Part shown: piece after piece, positions 49,714-62,100 of the stretch | Position numbering within the stretch: position 1 is the stretch's first letter | How the letters are laid out: each line of letters opens with the position of its first letter | DNA from: Siphonodentalium dalli | Lineage: Eukaryota > Mollusca > Scaphopoda > Gadilida > Siphonodentaliidae | DNA length: 64,000 bases | Assembly: GCA_032622095.1 (NCBI GenBank) | Contig: CP136063.1 | Coordinates: 271,429,426 to 271,493,425 of the forward strand | Direction: 5' to 3' | Translations under genes and position numbers: made by a program | Notes under the pieces: model-generated | Told to the model about the DNA's origin: nothing | The model's input: the letters and a program-made list of their open reading frames with translations, nothing else | Database searches by the model: none

Positions 49714-52700
49714 TCACCTCCTGACAAATAACCAATACTGAGCGTTCATTGTTAGTCTATTCCTGGTATGTTACCAATAAAGATCATTCATTGTTAGTCT
49801 TATTCCTGTGATGTTACAAATAAAGAGCGTTAATTGTTAGTCTATTCTTGGTATGTTACAAATAAAGAGCGTTCATTGTTAGTCTTACTCCTGGTATGTT
49901 ACAAATAAAGAACGCTCATTGTTAGTCTATTCCTGGTATGTTATAAATAAAGAGCGTTCCTTGTTAGTATATTCATGGTATGTTACAAATAAAGATCGTG
50001 CATTGTTAGTCTTATTCCTGGTATGTTACACATAAAGAGCGTTCAGTGTTAGTCTACTCATTGTATATTACCAATAAAGAGCGTTCCTTGTTAGAAAATT
50101 CATGGTATGTTACAAATAAAGATCGTTCATTGTTAGTCTTATTCCTGGTATGTTACAAATAAAGAACGCTCATTGTTAGTCTATTCCTGGTATGTTACAA
50201 ATAAAGAGCGTTAATTGTTAGTCTATTCCTGGTATGTAACCAACAAGGAACGTCCATTGTCAGTCTTACTCCTGGTATGTTACAAATAAAGAACGCTCAT
50301 TGTTATATAGTCTATTCCTGGTATGTTACAAATAAAGAGCGTTCATTGTTAGTCTTACTCCTGGTATGTTACAAATAAAGAACGCTCATTGTTAGTCTAT
50401 TCCAGGTATGTTACAAATAAAGAACGTTTATTGCTAATCTTATTCCTGGTATGTTACAAATAAAGAACGCTCATTGTTAGTTTTTTTTCTGGTATGTTAC
50501 AAATAAAGAGCGTTCTCGTTAGTCTATTCCAGGTATGTTACAAATAAAGAACGCTCATTGTTTGTCTATTCCTGGTATGTTACAAATAAAGAACACTCAT
50601 TGTTAGTCTATTCCAGGTATGTTATAAATAAAGAGCGTTCATTGTTAGTCTATTCCTGATATATTACACATAAAGAACGCTCATTGTTAGTCTTACTCCT
50701 GGTATGTTACAAATAAATAACGCTCATTGTTAGTCTTTCTCCTGGTATGTTACAAATCAAGAACGTTCATTGTTAGTCTTACTCCTGGTATGTGACAAAT
50801 AAAGAGAGTTCATTGTTAGTCTATTCCTGGTATGTTACAAATAAAGAACGCTCATTGTTCGTCTATTCCTGGTATGTTACAAATAAAGAGCGTTCATCGT
50901 TAGTCTATTCCTGGTATGTTACAAATAAAGAACGCTCATTGTTAGTCTAATCCTGGCATGTTACACATAAAGAGCGTTCTCGTTAGTCTATTCCAGGTAT
51001 GTTACAAATAAAGAACGCTCATTGTTCGTATATTCCTGGTATGTTACAAATAAAGAGCGTTCATCGTTAGTCTATTCCTGGTATGTTACAAATAAAGAAC
51101 GCTCATTGTTTGTCTATTCCTGGTATGTTACAAATAAAGAACCCTCATTGTTAGTCTATTCCTGGATTGTAACCAACAAAGAACGTCCATTGTTAGTCTT
51201 ATTCATGGTATGTTACAAATAAAGAACGCTCATTGTTAGTCTATTCCTGGTATGTTATAAATAAAGAGCGTTCATTGTTAGTCTTACTTCTGGTATGTTA
51301 CCATACAGAACGCTCATTGTTAGTCTTATTCCTGGTATGTTACAAATAAAGAGCGTTCATTGTTAGTCTATTCCTGGTATGTTACCAATAAAGCTCATTC
51401 ATTGTTAGTCTTATTCCTGTGATGTTACAAATAAAGAGCGTTCATTGTTAGTCTATTCCTGGTACGTTACAAATAAAGAGCGTGTATTGTTAGTCTATTC
51501 CTGGTATGTAACCAACAAAGCACGTCCATTGTTAGTCTTATTCCTGGTATGTTACACATAAAGAGCGTTCATTGTTAGTCTTATTCCTGGTATGTTACAA
51601 ATAAAGAACGCTCATTGTTAGTCTATTCCTGGTATGTTACATATAAAGAACGTCCATTGTTAGCCTTATTCCTGGTATGTTACAAATAAAGAACGCTCAT
51701 TGTTAGTCTATTCCTGGTATGTTACAAATAAAGAGCTTTTATTGCTAGTCTATTCCAGGTATGTTACATATAAAGAACGTTTATTGCTAATCTTATTCCT
51801 GGTATGTTACAAATAAAGAACGCTCATTTTTAGTTTTATTCCTGGTATGTTACAAATAAAGAGCGTGCATTGTTAGTCTATTCCTGGTATGTTACAAATA
51901 AAGAGCGTTTATTGTTTGTCTATTCCTGGTATGTAACCAACAAACAACGTCTATTGTTAGTCTTATTCCTGGTATGTTACACATAAAGAGCGTTCATTGT
52001 TAGTATATTCATTGTTTGTTACCAATAAAGACCGTTCATTGTTAGTCTTAGTCATGGTATGTTACAAATAAAGAGCGTCCCGTATTAGTATATTCATGGT
52101 ATGTTACACATAAAGATCGTTCATTGTTAGTCTTACACATTGTATGTTACAAATAAAGAGCGTTCATTGTTAGTCTATTCCTGGTTTGTTACAAATAAAT
52201 AACGCTCATTGTTATATAGTCTATTATTGGTATGTTACAAATAAAGAGCGTTCATTGTTAGTCTTTCTCCTGGTATGTTACAAATAAAGAACGCTCATTG
52301 TTAGTCTATTCCTGGTATGTTATAAATAAAGAGCGTTCCTTGTTAGTATATTCATGGTATGTTACAATTAAAGATCTTGCATTGTTAGTCTTATTCCTGG
52401 TATGTTACACATAAAGAGCGTTCATTGTTAGTATACTCATTGTATATTACCAATAAAGAGCGTTCCTTGTTAGAAAATTCATGGTATGTTACAAATAAAG
52501 ATAGTTCATTGTTAGTCTTATTCCTGGTATGTTACAAATAAAGAACGCTCATTGTTAGTCTATTCCTGGTATGTTACAAATAAAGAGCGTTAATTGTTAG
52601 TCTATTCCTGGTATGTAACCAACAAGGAACGTCCATTGTTAGTCTTATTCATGGTATGTTAGAAATAAAGAGCGTTCATTGCTAGTCTTACTCCTGGTAT

Positions 52701-54631
52701 GTGACAAATAAAGAACGCTCATTATTAGTCTTACTCTTGGTAGGTTACATATAAAGAGCGTTGATTGATAGTCTATTATTGGTATGTTACATATAAAGAA
52801 CGCTCATTGTTAGTCTTACTCCTGGTATGTTACAAATAAAGAGTGTTCATTGTTAGTCTTACTCCTGGTATGTTACAAATAAAGAACGCTCATTGCTAGT
52901 CTATTCCTGGTATGTTACAAATAAAGAGCGTTCATTGTTAGTCTTATTCCTGGAATGTTACAAATAAATAACGCTCAGTGTTTTCTATTCCTGGTGTGTT
53001 ACAAATAAAGAGCGTTCATTGTTAGTCTATACTTGGTATGATACAAATAAAGAGCGTTCATTGTTAGTCTACTCATTGTATATTACCAATAAAGAACGCT
53101 CATTGTTAGTCTATTCCTGGTATGTTACAAATAAAGAGCGTTCATCGTTAGTCTATTCCTGGTATGTTACAAATAAAGAACGCTCATTGTTAGTCTATTC
53201 CTGGTATGTTACAAATAAAGAACGCTCATTGTTCGTCTATTCGTGGAATGTTACAAATAAAGAGCGTTCATCGTTAGTCTATTCCTGGTATGTTACAAAT
53301 AAAGAACGCTCATTGTTAGTCTATTCCTGGTATTTTACAAATAAAGAGCGTTCATCGTTAGTCTATTCCTGGTATGTTACAAATAAAGAACGCTCATTGA
53401 TTGTCTATTCCTGGTATGTTACAAATAAAGAACACTCATTGTTAGTCTATTCCTGGTATGTTATAAATAAAGAGCGTTCATTGTTAGTCTATTCATGATA
53501 TATTACACATAAAGAACGCTCATTGTTAGTCTTACTCCTGGTATGTTACAAATAAAGAACGCTCATTGTTAGTCTTACTCCTGGTATGTTACAAATAAAG
53601 AGAGTTCATTGTTAGTCTATTCCTGGTATGTTACAAATAAAGAACCCTCTTTGTTAGTCTATTCCTGGATTGTAACCAACAAAGAACGTCCATTGTTAGT
53701 CTATTCCTGGTATGTTACAAATGAAGAGCGTTCAATTTTAGTCTATTCCTGGTATGTTACAAATAAAGAACGCTCATTGTTAGTCTATTCCTGGTATGTT
53801 ACAAATAAAGAGCGTTCATCGTTAGTCTATTCCTGGTATGTTACAAATAAAGAACGCTCATTGTTTGTCTATTCCTGGTATGTTACAAATAAAAAACGCT
53901 CATCGTTAGTCTATTCCTGGTATGTTATAAATAAAGAGCGTTTATTGTTAGTCTATTCCTCGTTTGTTATAAATAAAGAGCGTTCATTGTTAGTCTATTC
54001 CTGATATATTACACATAAAGAATGCTCATTGTTAGTCTTATTCCTGTGATGTTACAAATAAAGAGCGTTAATTGTTAGTCTATTCTTGGTATGTTACAAA
54101 TAAAGAGCGTTCATTGTTAGTCTTACTCCTGGTATGTTACAAATAAAGAACGCTCATTGTTAGTCTATTCCTGGTATGTTATAAATAAAGAGCGTTCTTT
54201 GTTAGTATATTCATGGTATGTTACAAATAAAGATCGTGCATTGTTAGTCTTATTCCTGGTATGTTACACATAAAGAGCGTTCATTGTTAGTCTACTCATT
54301 GTATATTACCAATAAAGAGCGTTCCTTGTTAGAAAATTCATGGTATGTTACAAATAAAGATCGTTCATTGTTAGTCTTATTCCTGGTATGTTACAAATAA
54401 AGAACGCTCATTGTTAGTCTATTCCTGGTATGTTACAAATAAAGAGCGTTAATTGTTAGTCTATTCCTGGTATGTAACCAACAAGGAACGTCCATTGTTA
54501 GTCTTACTCCTGGTATGTTACAAATAAAGAACGCTCATTATTAGTCTTACTCTTGGTATGTTACATATAAAGAGCGTTGATTGATAGTCTATTATTGGTA
54601 TGCTACATATAAAGAACGCTCATTGTTAGTC

Positions 54632-57600
54632 TTACTCCTGGTATGTTACAAATAAAGAGTGTTCATTGTTAGTCTTACTCCTGGTATGTTACAAATAAAG
54701 AACGCTCATTGATAGTCTATTCCTGGTATGTTACAAATAAAAAGCGTTCATTGTTAGTCTTATTCATGGTATGTTACAAATAAATAACGCTCATTGTTAG
54801 TCTATTCCTGGTATGTTACAAATAAAGAGCGTTCATTGTTAGTCTTATTCCTTGTATGTTACAAATAAAGAACACTCATTGTTAGTCTATTCCTGGTATG
54901 CTACAAATAAAGAACGCTCATTGTTAGTCTATTCCTGGTGTGTTACAAATAAAGAGCGTTCATTGTTAGTCTATACCTGGTATGATACAAATAAAGAGCG
55001 TTCATTGTTAGTCTACTCATTGTATATTACCAATAAAGAGCGTTCCTTGTTAGAAAATTCATGGTATGTTACAAATAAAGAACGCTCATTGTTCGCCTAT
55101 TCCTGGTATGTTACAAATAAAGAGCGTTCATCGTTATTCTATTCCTGGTATGTTACAAATAAAGAACGCTCATTGTTAGTCTATTCCTGGTATGTTACAA
55201 ATAAAGAACGCTCATTGTTCGTCTATTCCTGGTATGTTACAAATAAAGAGCGTTCATCGTTAGTCTATTCCTGGTATGTTACAAATAAAGAACGCTCATT
55301 GTTTGTCTATTCCTGGTATGTTACAAATAAAGAACACTCATTGTTAGTCTATTCCTGGTATGTTACAAATAAAGAGCGTTCATTGCTAGTCTATTCCAGG
55401 TATGTTACAAATAAAGAACGTTTATTGCTAATCTTATTCCTGGTATGTTACAAATAAAGAACGCTCATTTTTAGTTTTATTCCTGGTATGTTACAAATAA
55501 AGAGCGTTCATTGTTAGTCTATTCCTGGTATGTTACAAATAAAGAGCGTTTATTGTTTGTCTATTCCTGGTATGTAACCAACAAAGAACGTCCATTGTTA
55601 GTCTTATTCCTGGTATGTTACACATAAAGAGCGTTCATTGTTAGTATATTCATTGTTTGTTACCAATAAAGACCGTTCATTGTTAGTCTTATTCCTGGTA
55701 TGTTACAAATAAATAACGCTCATTGTTAGTCTATTCCCGGTGTGTTACAAATAAAGAGCGTTCATTGTTAGTCTATACCTGGTATGATACAAATAAAGAG
55801 CGTTCATTGTTAGTCTACTCATTGTATATTACCAATAAAGAGCGTTCCTTGTTTGAAAATTCATGGTATCTTACAAATAAAGAACGCTCATTGTTAGTCT
55901 ATTCCTGGTATGTTACAAATAAAGAACGCTCATTGTTAGTCTATTCCTGGTATGTTACAAATAAAGAACGCTCATTGTTCGTCTATTCATGGTATGTTAC
56001 AAATAAAGAGCGTTCATCGTTAGTCTATTCCTGGTATGTTACAAATAAAGAACGCTCATTGTTAGTCTATTCCTGGTATGTTACAAATAAAGAGCGTTCA
56101 TCGTTAGTCTATTCCTGGTATGTTACAAATAAAGAACGCTCATTGATTGTCTATTCCTGGTATGTTACAAATAAAGAACACTCATTGTTAGTCTATTCCT
56201 GGTATGTTATAAATAAAGAGCGTTCATTGTTAGTCTATTCATGATATATTACACATAAAGAACGCTCATTGTTAGTCTTACTCCTGGTATGTTACAAATA
56301 AAGAACGCTCATTGTTAGTCTTACTCCTGGTATGTTACAAATAAAGAGCGTTCATTGTTAGTCTTACTCCTGGTATGTTACAAATAAAGAGAGTTCATTG
56401 TTAGTCTATTCCTGGTATGTTACAAATAAAGAACCCTCATTGTTAGTCTATTCCTGGATTGTAACCAACAAAGAATGTCCATTGTTAGTCTTATTCATGG
56501 TATGTTACAAATAAAGAACGCTCATTGTTAGTCTATTCCTGGTATGTTACAAATAAAGAGCGTTCATCGTTAGTCTATTCCTGGTATGTTACAAATAAAG
56601 AACGCTCATTGTTAGTCTATTCCTGGTATGTTACAAATAAAGAGCGTTCATCGTTAGTCTATTCCTGGTATGTTACAAATAAAGAACGCTCATTGTTAGT
56701 CTATTCCTGGTATGTTACAAATAAAGAGTGTTCATTGTTAGTCTTACTCCTGGTATGTTACAAATAAAGAACGCTCATTGATAGTCTATTCCTGGTATGT
56801 TACAAATAAAAAGCGTTCATTGTTAGTCTTATTCATGGTATGTTACAAATAAATAACGCTCATTGTTAGTCTATTCCTGGTATGTTACAAATAAAGAGCG
56901 TTCATTGTTAGTCTTATTCCTTGTATGTTACAAATAAAGAACACTCATTGTTAGTCTATTCCTGGTATGCTACAAATAAAGAACGCTCATTGTTAGTCTA
57001 TTCCTGGTGTGTTACAAATAAAGAGCGTTCATTGTTAGTCTATACCTGGTATGATACAAATAAAGAGCGTTCATTGTTAGTCTACTCATTGTATATTACC
57101 AATAAAGAGCGTTCCTTGTTAGAAAATTCATGGTATGTTACAAATAAAGAACGCTCATTGTTCGCCTATTCCTGGTATGTTACAAATAAAGAGCGTTCAT
57201 CGTTATTCTATTCCTGGTATGTTACAAATAAAGAACGCTCATTGTTAGTCTATTCCTGGTATGTTACAAATAAAGAACGCTCATTGTTCGTCTATTCCTG
57301 GTATGTTACAAATAAAGAGCGTTCATCGTTAGTCTATTCCTGGTATGTTACAAATAAAGAACGCTCATTGTTTGTCTATTCCTGGTATGTTACAAATAAA
57401 GAACACTCATTGTTAGTCTATTCCTGGTATGTTACAAATAAAGAGCGTTCATTGCTAGTCTATTCCAGGTATGTTACAAATAAAGAACGTTTATTGCTAA
57501 TCTTATTCCTGGTATGTTACAAATAAAGAACGCTCATTTTTAGTTTTATTCCTGGTATGTTACAAATAAAGAGCGTTCATTGTTAGTCTATTCCTGGTAT

Positions 57601-58750
57601 GTTACAAATAAAGAGCGTTTATTGTTTGTCTATTCCTGGTATGTTACAAATAAAGAGCGTTCATTGTTAGTCTATTCCTGGTATGTTACAAATAAAGAGC
57701 GTTTATTGTTTGTCTATTCCTGGTATGTTACAAATAAAGAGTGTTCATTGTTAGTCTTACTCCTGGTATGTTACAAATAAATAACGCTCATTGTTAGTCT
57801 ATTCCTGGTATGTTACAAATAAAGAGCGTTCATTGTTAGTCTTATTCCTTGTATGTTACAAATAAAGAACACTCATTGTTAGTCTATTCCTGGTATGCTA
57901 CAAATAAAGAACGCTCATTGCTAGTCTATTCCTGGTGTGTTACAAATAAAGAGCGTTCATTGTTAGTCTATACCTGGTATGATACAAATAAAGAGCGTTC
58001 ATTGTTAGTCTACTCATTGTATATTACCAATAAAGAGCGTTCCTTGTTAGAAAATTCATGGTATGTTACAAATAAAGAACGCTCATTGTTCGCCTATTCC
58101 TGGTATGTTACAAATAAAGAGCGTTCATCGTTATTCTATTCCTGGTATGTTACAAATAAAGAACGCTCATTGTTAGTCTATTCCTGGTGTGTTACAAATA
58201 AAGAGCGTTCATTGTTAGTCTATACCTGGTATGATACAAATAAAGAGCGTTCATTGTTAGTCTACTCATTGTATATTACCAATAAAGAGCGTTCCTTGTT
58301 AGAAAATTCATGGTATGTTACAAATAAAGAACGCTCATTGTTCGCCTATTCCTGGTATGTTACAAATAAAGAGCGTTCATCGTTATTCTATTCCTGGTAT
58401 GTTACAAATAAAGAACGCTCATTGTTTGTCTATTCCTGGTATGTTACAAATAAAGAACACTCATTGTTAGTCTATTCCTGGTATGTTACAAATAAAGAGC
58501 GTTCATTGCTAGTCTATTCCAGGTATGTTACAAATAAAGAACGTTTATTGCTAATCTTATTCCTGGTATGTTACAAATAAAGAACGCTCATTTTTAGTTT
58601 TATTCCTGGTATGTTACAAATAAAGAGCGTTCATTGTTAGTCTATTCCTGGTATGTTACAAATAAAGAGCGTTTATTGTTTGTCTATTCCTGGTATGTTA
58701 CAAATAAAAAGCGTTCATTGTTAGTCTTATTCATGGTATGTTACAAATAA
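54632..58750 (+). repeat. Array block H, stacked ~0.95-kb modules
   Basis: A module beginning near CCTTGTATGTTAC with AACACTCATTG starts at about 54852, 56921, 57849 and 58819. The spacings are 2069, 928 and 970 bp; the last two differ by exactly 42 bp. 54632-55580 recurs at 56701-57645. The third module contains a 252-bp internal tandem duplication. This is the most rearranged part of the window and looks like recent, repeated unequal exchange. Confidence 0.75.
57931..58434 (+). repeat. 252-bp (six-monomer) tandem duplication
   Basis: The unit starting CCTGGTGTGTTACAAATAAA occurs at 57931 and again at 58183, exactly 252 bp apart. It includes the TATACCTGGTATGATAC, GAAAATTCATGG, TTCGCC and TTATTCTATTCC variants in the same order. 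Compared with sister modules, about three other monomers have been lost downstream, so the net change is +126 bp. Confidence 0.8.
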
Positions 58751-59186
58751 ATAACGCTCATTGTTAGTCTATTCCTGGTATGTTACAAATAAAGAGCGTT
58801 CATTGTTAGTCTTATTCCTTGTATGTTACAAATAAAGAACACTCATTGTTAGTCTATTCCTGGTATGCTACAAATAAAGAACGCTCATTGTTAGTCTATT
58901 CCTGGTGTGTTACAAATAAAGAGCGTTCATTGTTAGTCTATACCTGGTATGATACAAATAAAGAGCGTTCATTGTTAGTCTACTCATTGTATATTACCAA
59001 TAAAGTGCGTTCCTTGTTAGAAAATTCATGGTATGTTACAAATAAAGAACGCTCATTGTTCGCCTATTCCTGGTATGTTACAAATAAAGAGCGTTCATCG
59101 TTATTCTATTCCTGGTATGTTACAAATAAAGAACGCTCATTGTTAGTCTATTCCTGGTATGTTACAAATAAAGAACGCTCATTGTT

Positions 59187-62100
59187 CGTCTATTCCTGGT
59201 ATGTTACAAATAAAGAGCGTTCATCGTTAGTCTATTCCTGGTATGTTACAAATAAAGAACGCTCATTGTTTGTCTATTCCTGGTATGTTACAAATAAAGA
59301 ACACTCATTGTTAGTCTATTCCTGGTATGTTACAAATAAAGAGCGTTCATTGCTAGTCTATTCCAGGTATGTTACAAATAAAGAACGTTTATTGCTAATC
59401 TTATTCCTGGTATGTTACAAATAAAGAACGCTCATTTTTAGTTTTATTCCTGGTATGTTACAAATAAAGAGCGTTCATTGTTAGTCTATTCCTGGTATGT
59501 TACAAATAAAGAGCGTTTATTGTTTGTCTATTCCTGGTATGTAACCAACAAAGAACGTCCATTGTTAGTCTTATTCCTGGTATGTTACACATAAAGAGCG
59601 TTCATTGTTAGTATATTCATTGTTTGTTACCAATAAAGACCGTTCATTGTTAGTCTTATTCCTGGTATGTTACAAATAAATAACGCTCATTGTTAGTCTA
59701 TTCCCGGTGTGTTACAAATAAAGAGCGTTCATTGTTAGTCTATACCTGGTATGATACAAATAAAGAGCGTTCATTGTTAGTCTACTCATTGTATATTACC
59801 AATAAAGAGCGTTCCTTGTTTGAAAATTCATGGTATCTTACAAATAAAGAACGCTCATTGTTAGTCTATTCCTGGTATGTTACAAATAAAGAACGCTCAT
59901 TGTTAGTCTATTCCTGGTATGTTACAAATAAAGAACGCTCATTGTTCGTCTATTCATGGTATGTTACAAATAAAGAGCGTTCATCGTTAGTCTATTCCTG
60001 GTATGTTACAAATAAAGAACGCTCATTGTTAGTCTATTCCTGGTATGTTACAAATAAAGAGCGTTCATCGTTAGTCTATTCCTGGTATGTTACAAATAAA
60101 GAACGCTCATTGATTGTCTATTCCTGGTATGTTACAAATAAAGAACACTCATTGTTAGTCTATTCCTGGTATGTTATAAATAAAGAGCGTTCATTGTTAG
60201 TCTATTCATGATATATTACACATAAAGAACGCTCATTGTTAGTCTTACTCCTGGTATGTTACAAATAAAGAACGCTCATTGTTAGTCTTACTCCTGGTAT
60301 GTTACAAATAAAGAGCGTTCATTGTTAGTCTTACTCCTGGTATGTTACAAATAAAGAGAGTTCATTGTTAGTCTATTCCTGGTATGTTACAAATAAAGAA
60401 CCCTCATTGTTAGTCTATTCCTGGATTGTAACCAACAAAGAATGTCCATTGTTAGTCTTATTCATGGTATGTTACAAATAAAGAACGCTCATTGTTAGTC
60501 TATTCCTGGTATGTTACAAATAAAGAGCGTTCATCGTTAGTCTATTCCTGGTATGTTACAAATAAAGAACGCTCATTGTTAGTCTATTCCTGGTATGTTA
60601 CAAATAAAGAGCGTTCATCGTTAGTCTATTCCTGGTATGTTACAAATAAAGAACGCTCATTGTTTGTCTATTCCTGGTATGTTACAAATAAAGAACGCTC
60701 ACCGTTAGTCTATTCCTGGTATGTTATAAATAAAGAGCGTTTATTGTTAGTCTATTCCTCGTTTGTTATAAATAAAGAGCTTTCATTGTTAGTCTATTCC
60801 TGATATATTACACATAAAGAACGCTCATTGTTAGTATTACTCCTGGTATGTTACAAATAAAGAGCGTTCATTGTTAGTCTTACTCCTGGTATGTTTCAAA
60901 TAAAGAATGTTCATTGTTAGTCTATTCCTGGTATGTTACACACAAAGAGTGTTCATTGTCAGTCTACTCATTGTATATTACCAATAAAGAGCGTCCCTTG
61001 TTAGTATATTCATGGTATGTTACAAATAAAGATCGTTCATTGTTAGTCTTATTCCTGGTATGTTACAAATAAAGAGCGTTCATTGTTAGTCTTACACATT
61101 GTATGTTACAAATAAAGAGCGTTCACTGTTAGTCACCTCCTGACAAATAACCAATACTGAGCGTTCATTGTTAGTCTATTCCTGGTATGTTACCAATAAA
61201 GATCATTCATTGTTAGTCTTATTCCTGTGATGTTACAAATAAAGAGCGTTAATTGTTAGTCTATTCTTGGTATGTTACAAATAAAGAGCGTTCATTGTTA
61301 GTCTTACTCCTGGTATGTTACAAATAAAGAACGCTCATTGTTAGTCTATTCCTGGTATGTTATAAATAAAGAGCGTTCCTTGTTAGTATATTCATGGTAT
61401 GTTACAAATAAAGATCGTGCATTGTTAGTCTTATTCCTGGTATGTTACACATAAAGAGCGTTCAGTGTTAGTCTACTCATTGTATATTACCAATAAAGAG
61501 CGTTCCTTGTTAGAAAATTCATGGTATGTTACAAATAAAGATCGTTCATTGTTAGTCTTATTCCTGGTATGTTACAAATAAAGAACGCTCATTGTTAGTC
61601 TATTTCTGGTATGTTACAAATAAAGAGCGTTAATTGTTAGTCTATTCCTGGTATGTAACCAACAAGGAACGTCCATTGTCAGTCTTACTCCTGGTATGTT
61701 ACAAATAAAGAACGCTCATTGTTATATAGTCTATTCCTGGTATGTTACAAATAAAGAGCGTTCATTGTTAGTCTTACTCCTGGTATGTTACAAATATAGA
61801 ACGCTCATTGTTAGTCTATTCCAGGTATGTTACAAATAAAGAACGTTTATTGCTAATCTTATTCCTGGTATGTTACAAATAAAGAACGCTCATTGTTAGT
61901 TTTTTTTCTGGTATGTTACAAATAAAGAGCGTTCTCGTTAGTCTATTCCAGGTATGTTACAAATAAAGAACGCTCATTGTTTGTCTATTCCTGGTATGTT
62001 ACAAATAAAGAACACTCATTGTTAGTCTATTCCAGGTATGTTATAAATAAAGAGCGTTCATTGTTAGTCTATTCCTGATATATTACACATAAAGAACGCT

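Larger units (their letters stand above)
45051..53880 (+). repeat. Array block D, second copy of block C
   Basis: This is collinear with 21900-30631 for about 8.7 kb. The differences I found are a 126-bp tandem duplication at 45575-45826, a single-base change giving CGTAAGTC at about 47213, CTAATCC at about 50949, a 1-base loss near 52982 (GTGTTTTCTATT) and loss of one 42-bp monomer near 53090. After 53.6 kb it follows block B instead of C. It holds two consecutive 1903-bp HORs. Confidence 0.8.
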
